Below are positions 61,074-64,000 of a DNA stretch of 64,000 nt, one piece after another. The stretch spans positions 5,512 through 69,511 of the forward strand of contig NZ_JBQKGG010000013.1 in assembly GCF_052118925.1 (NCBI RefSeq), read 5' to 3'. The notes beneath the pieces are model-generated. The model was not told the origin of the DNA, searched no databases, and worked only from the letters and a program-made list of their open reading frames with translations. A program made the translations under genes and the position numbers. Position 1 is the stretch's first letter; each line of letters begins with the position of its first letter. This DNA is from Lientehia sp934351765 (GTDB taxonomy: Bacteria > Bacillota > Clostridia > Lachnospirales > Lachnospiraceae).

Positions 61074-62621
61074 ATGAAATGTTTCAGTGAAAAAGTATAT
61101 CTTGAGATCACTCCTCCCACGGAAGAAGATACGAAAAGTGACCAGCACAGGATCTGTCAGACGTTGTCCGACGTTGGATATAAGAATGCCAAAATCCCTC
61201 TTCACATATTGCAAAAGCTTTACCCCCTGTGCAGAGAATGTGATTATCACATCACAGTAACGCTGGTATACAGGGAAAAGGACTGGATCGTGACCGATGT
61301 GGAGGCCGGAGACACACGGCAGATGCACTATGGAATTGCTGTGGACTACGGTTCCACCACTATTGTCATGCAGCTGGTCGACTTAAATACCGGGGCTGTC
61401 GTTGCACAGGTACGCGGCACCAACGGGCAGCGCACCTACGGAACCGATATTCTCACTCGCATCACGTATACCATGGAGGATTCCGGACATGCGGATGACC
61501 TTCAGAAAGTCACGGTTGAAACCTTTCAGTCTCTGATCGGACAGCTGGCTTCGCAGACCGACATCAAAGTCCGCAGCTGTCCGATCATGATCGTCTCCGG
61601 CAACACGACCATGATTCATTTTCTGCTAAAGCTGAATGCATGGACCGTATTTTCCTCTCCCTTCGCGCCGGTCACTACAGAGCCCGGATGGTTATGGGGA
61701 AGCGAACTGGGACTTGATTTTTCCGGAATGCTCTACATCATCCCCTCTGCCTCCAATTATGTGGGGGGAGATATTGTAAGCGGACTTCTGAATCTGGATA
61801 TCCGCCAAAGTGAAGACACCCTCCTGTTCTTCGACATCGGTACCAACGGAGAACTCGTTATCGGCAACCGCGAATGGATGTTAGCCGGCGCTGGTGCCGC
61901 AGGTCCGGCTCTGGAAGGCTATATCAGCCGTTTCGGTATGCAGGCCGGGAAGGGTGCCATAGATACAGTGACGATCCACGGCAAAGACCTGACCTTTACC
62001 ACGATCGACGGAAGCCGCCCGGTGGGCATCTGCGGTTCCGGCATTATCGATCTACTGGCCCAAATGAGACTTCATGGATGGATCAATATTGCGGGCACAT
62101 TGAATCCAGATGTCACTCCGCGGATCATATATCTGGAGGAGGAACAGGAGTATGCCGCCGTCTATGCCACTGCCGAAGAGTCCGGGAGCGGAGAACCACT
62201 GTATTTCTCACAGACGGATATTAAACAATATTTGGATACCAAAGCCGCTGCCTACACCATGATGGACTGTCTGCTTGAGTCAGCAGGATGTCTGGAGACA
62301 GATATTTCCCATTTTTATCTGTCTGGTGCTTTTAGTGCTCATTCTAATCTGGAATCCGCCATCACGATCGGCATCTTTCCGGATCAGCCCCGTGAGAAAT
62401 ACACCTGTATCTCCAACGCCTCTCTGGACGGTGCCCGTATTCTGCTGCTTGACCGCACCAGAATGGACGATATTCAATATTTTACAGAAAATCTTTACTG
62501 CGTACAATTTGCATCCATTCCGGATTTTCTGATTCGCATGCAGGCAGCAAAATTCATCCCGCATACGGACATAAAGCGCTACCCGACGGTGGAAGCATCC
62601 TGTCGGAATCTCTCTTCCTGA
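61074..62621 (+). CDS. ASKHA-domain (DUF4445) protein, corrinoid-activator-like
   Basis: A 515-residue protein from ATG 61074 (AGGAGG seven bases upstream; an ATG two codons earlier is too close). Phosphate motifs of the acetate/sugar kinase-Hsp70-actin fold: GIAVDYGSTTIVMQLVD, SGNTTMIHFLL, FFDIGTNGELVIG, GICGSGIIDLLAQM, LSGAFSAHSNLE. Relatives (RACo, RamA) use ATP to reduce the cobalt of corrinoid proteins in methyltransferase systems. The N-terminal 2Fe-2S ferredoxin domain of RACo is absent; the 85 residues there hold only four Cys, none in a ferredoxin pattern. No corrinoid protein or methyltransferase is encoded in the window. Confidence 0.85.
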   Translation: MKCFSEKVYLEITPPTEEDTKSDQHRICQTLSDVGYKNAKIPLHILQKLYPLCRECDYHITVTLVYREKDWIVTDVEAGDTRQMHYGIAVDYGSTTIVMQLVDLNTGAVVAQVRGTNGQRTYGTDILTRITYTMEDSGHADDLQKVTVETFQSLIGQLASQTDIKVRSCPIMIVSGNTTMIHFLLKLNAWTVFSSPFAPVTTEPGWLWGSELGLDFSGMLYIIPSASNYVGGDIVSGLLNLDIRQSEDTLLFFDIGTNGELVIGNREWMLAGAGAAGPALEGYISRFGMQAGKGAIDTVTIHGKDLTFTTIDGSRPVGICGSGIIDLLAQMRLHGWINIAGTLNPDVTPRIIYLEEEQEYAAVYATAEESGSGEPLYFSQTDIKQYLDTKAAAYTMMDCLLESAGCLETDISHFYLSGAFSAHSNLESAITIGIFPDQPREKYTCISNASLDGARILLLDRTRMDDIQYFTENLYCVQFASIPDFLIRMQAAKFIPHTDIKRYPTVEASCRNLSS

Positions 62622-62849
62622 TTATAGCGATGTATACTCAGAATCAGTCATGCAGGCTCATGGAAGTGACCGGTGTCAGGCGCGGATTGACAGATAGATG
62701 CGCTGCAAAGCACCTGAATCAGGAAACCAGACCGCAGCCTGTGTCCAGAATCATACCGAGCTGACTTTTCTGACAGAAAGAAATCCAAAAAATCTTTGCG
62801 TTCAGAAAAGGCCAGGAGAACTGCTTCTTGGAATCTTTGCCAAAATAGA

Positions 62850-62885
62850 CTTTGTCTACAGTCTGAAGAGCTCGAAGGAGCTCTT
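62850..62885 (+). repeat. Solo IS1182-type end followed by the right hairpin direct repeat
   Basis: CTTTGTCTACAGTCTG (62850-62865; with two more bases, 18 bases match the right IS end) is followed at once by AAGAGCTCGAAGGAGCTCTT (62866-62885) and TTTCC, TTTTTT. The hairpin with its T-run would act as a terminator on the plus strand. Confidence 0.85.
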
Positions 62886-62911
62886 TTTCCTTTTTTATAA
62901 TAGTATCATTA

Positions 62912-62920
62912 TGGTATAAT
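62912..62920 (+). promoter_or_regulatory. Extended -10 promoter of the DUF6483-like gene
   Basis: TGG followed directly by TATAAT (62915-62920); a second TATAAT-like box lies 20 bases upstream. Confidence 0.6.
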
Positions 62921-62955
62921 AGAGACATTAAAATCGGAAGTTATGGAGGTGAAAA

Positions 62956-63351
62956 ATGTATTTCACAGACGAAAAAGACTATATTATGCGAATGATAAAA
63001 GAAATGGTAAGAGTATTATTTGCTTTAATGTTTGGGAAAAAGTATGTTTCTGTTGAACTTGAAAAAGAAAATAAATATGAAGTATCAGGGAAAAATTTGA
63101 AAGATTTTCTTGATATGATTGATTCTGGGGAAATTAACGAAGCAGAGAATATACTTTTAGATAGCATTGATTATACAGACAGAAATGAGGTAATGGCAGC
63201 AGCTCTTTTCTACCAATACCTTAGTGAGAAGGATAGTGAGTTTTTGAAAAATAATAATTATACAAAAGAAGAAGTGATGTCTGGTTTTAAGCAATTACTT
63301 ATGCAGTCAGGATATACTGATTTGCTATGTTTGGTCAAAGCTGAAGAGTAA
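62956..63351 (+). CDS. DUF6483-like cytoplasmic protein
   Basis: A 131-residue helical protein (DYIMRMIKEMVRVLFALMFGKKYVSVELE at the start, in two parts; FLDMIDSGEINEAENILLDSI; acidic end). The N-terminal pattern is that of DUF6483, common in Clostridia and without known function. GGAGG precedes ATG. The DNA is visibly A+T-richer than the region before 58 kb, which hints at foreign origin or at a different genomic segment. Confidence 0.72.
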   Translation: MYFTDEKDYIMRMIKEMVRVLFALMFGKKYVSVELEKENKYEVSGKNLKDFLDMIDSGEINEAENILLDSIDYTDRNEVMAAALFYQYLSEKDSEFLKNNNYTKEEVMSGFKQLLMQSGYTDLLCLVKAEE

Positions 63352-63405
63352 TGTAGAAAATTCAAAGAGATAAGAGTGATTGGCTGAAAGGAGAAATTGT
63401 ATTAT

Positions 63406-63720
63406 ATGTTCTATATTGTTTTTGACTTTATGATGGCAGTGATTATGTTTTTGTTTGGAATGTGGTTTTATAAATCAGAAGGAAAAGCTACTAAATTCTT
63501 GTCGGGTTATAATATGAAATCAGCGGATGAACGAAAGAAATACGATGAGAATGCTATGTGTAAGGCATATGGAAAAAGAATGATGTTTATGTCAGTTCCT
63601 TTTATTATTGGAATAATCATAGATATCCAATATCAAGGAATAGGCTGTTGGATCGCATGGGGGATATGGCTTATTATGTTTGTTTTGTTGCTTATTGATA
63701 GACATAAAAGAGAACGTTAA
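63406..63720 (+). CDS. DUF3784-like small membrane protein
   Basis: A 104-residue protein with three helices (FDFMMAVIMFLFGMWF, MMFMSVPFIIGIIIDI, IAWGIWLIMFVLLLI) and the conserved KATKFLSGYNMKSADERKKYD loop seen in DUF3784 proteins. I choose ATG 63406 (GGAG twelve bases upstream) over TTG 63397 (three bases). Function unknown. Confidence 0.68.
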   Translation: MFYIVFDFMMAVIMFLFGMWFYKSEGKATKFLSGYNMKSADERKKYDENAMCKAYGKRMMFMSVPFIIGIIIDIQYQGIGCWIAWGIWLIMFVLLLIDRHKRER

Positions 63721-63757
63721 ATTCCGGTTTGGAGAATTGAGAAAATCAGAGTTTGTG

Positions 63758-64000
63758 ATGGTAGATAATATGGAATGGTTTAATGTTTTTGGGCTGATTT
63801 TTATTGCAGGCATTATGATACCCAATGTTGTATTTGCGATTAAGTGTAAAGATGGATTTGATAATAAGTGGAACAATAAATATGTTGAGGTCACAGAACA
63901 AGTAGGGAGATTGGGTTGTTTCGGATTCATGATAATCAATATTCCGGGAACTTGGTTCGGGTGGTGGTCTGACGAAGCATTTGCACTATATCTGATTGTA
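63758..64000 (+). CDS. Membrane protein, partial (C-terminus outside window)
   Basis: The frame is open from ATG 63758 to the end, 81 codons. It has a hydrophobic helix (VFGLIFIAGIMIPNVVFAIK), the loop KDGFDNKWNNKYVEVTEQ and a second helix (CFGFMIINIPGTWFGWW). It belongs to a small family of clostridial membrane proteins without known function. The ribosome site is weak; ATG 63770 is an alternative start. Confidence 0.65.
   Translation, partial: MVDNMEWFNVFGLIFIAGIMIPNVVFAIKCKDGFDNKWNNKYVEVTEQVGRLGCFGFMIINIPGTWFGWWSDEAFALYLIV

Larger units (their letters stand above)
58997..62865. mobile_element. Possible 3.9-kb composite unit: IS1182 plus ASKHA gene
   Basis: The outer ends are 16-bp perfect inverted repeats (58997-59012 and 62850-62865), and the outer flanks are the same 20-bp hairpin in direct orientation (58977-58996 and 62866-62885), as expected for a target-site duplication. 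The inner IS end lies at 60594. Cargo: a small zinc-ribbon-like protein and a DUF4445 protein. Confidence 0.5.
62622..62955. other. 334-bp spacer with solo IS end and hairpin repeat
   Basis: It holds the outer inverted repeat (62850-62865), the right hairpin copy, its T-run and the promoter of the next gene. The first 220 bases show no gene with a ribosome site. Confidence 0.6.

Noticed and set aside
62698..62919. Open frame of 73 codons ahead of the DUF6483-like gene
   Set aside because: It runs through the IS repeat, the hairpin and the promoter; no ribosome site; not a credible gene.

Overview
The window looks like chromosomal DNA from a gut-type member of the Lachnospiraceae (Clostridia). 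The reasons are moderate G+C with strong AGGAGG ribosome sites, sigma-A type promoters, many anaerobe-type proteins (oleate hydratase, Fe-S aldo/keto reductase, ferredoxin-thioredoxin-reductase-like protein, ASKHA/DUF4445 corrinoid-activator-like protein), large lipoproteins and no CRISPR array. This placement is inferred from family content, not from a search.

Layout. 1-9.2 kb (minus strand): a secreted Cthe_2159-type beta-helix lipoprotein cut by the window edge, an aconitase-family hydratase, a large sensor kinase with its OmpR-type regulator, and a HAD phosphatase. 9.2-18.1 kb: an HTH protein with acidic repeats, an orphan PTS EIIC, a bioB operon with a structured leader, a split chromate transporter pair, an SLC1-type symporter and an ArsR-AraC fusion regulator. 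18.3-20.5 kb: the divergent metal-export pair, a free HMA protein plus a P1B ATPase. 20.7-29.9 kb: a complete kdp potassium system (kdpF-A-B-C, a membrane-anchored LysR-sensor-like protein, kdpD-E), followed by tRNA-Lys(CTT).

30-42 kb: oleate hydratase, trmB, a D,D-carboxypeptidase, a GTG-started CsoR-type repressor with a histidine-rich arm upstream of an exonuclease, a Fe-S aldo/keto reductase, three copies of a structured intergenic repeat, a NUDIX enzyme, a miniature FTR-like protein with thioredoxin, and a P1B ATPase with an unusual FSC membrane motif co-translated with a DUF6110-like protein. 42.2-49.5 kb: a TetR regulator, a coiled-coil protein and a heterodimeric ABC exporter. The last gene of the exporter has had its 3' end replaced by an IS200/IS605 element; that element carries an intact tnpB and a nonsense-mutated tnpA. 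A cytidylate-kinase-like gene follows.

49.5-58.8 kb: a transglutaminase-like lipoprotein, a double-HTH regulator, a zinc-ribbon protein, a small lipoprotein, and a MATE transporter. The MATE gene is preceded by a short leader ORF whose stop codon lies in the arm of an intrinsic terminator, the layout of ribosome-mediated attenuation. Behind it lies a full-length TetR gene killed by two in-frame TGA codons. 58.9-62.9 kb: an IS1182-type element and, beyond it, a third copy of the same terminal repeat. A 20-bp terminator-like hairpin is directly repeated at the outer edges, so IS plus ASKHA gene look like one 3.9-kb unit. 62.9-64 kb is visibly A+T-richer and holds small hypothetical and membrane proteins.

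The strongest candidates for something undescribed are the MATE leader-peptide attenuator, the IS1182-bounded 3.9-kb unit with hairpin direct repeats, the structured repeat family, the LysR-sensor-like membrane protein inside kdp, and the RBS-masking hairpins in front of bioB and the beta-helix lipoprotein.
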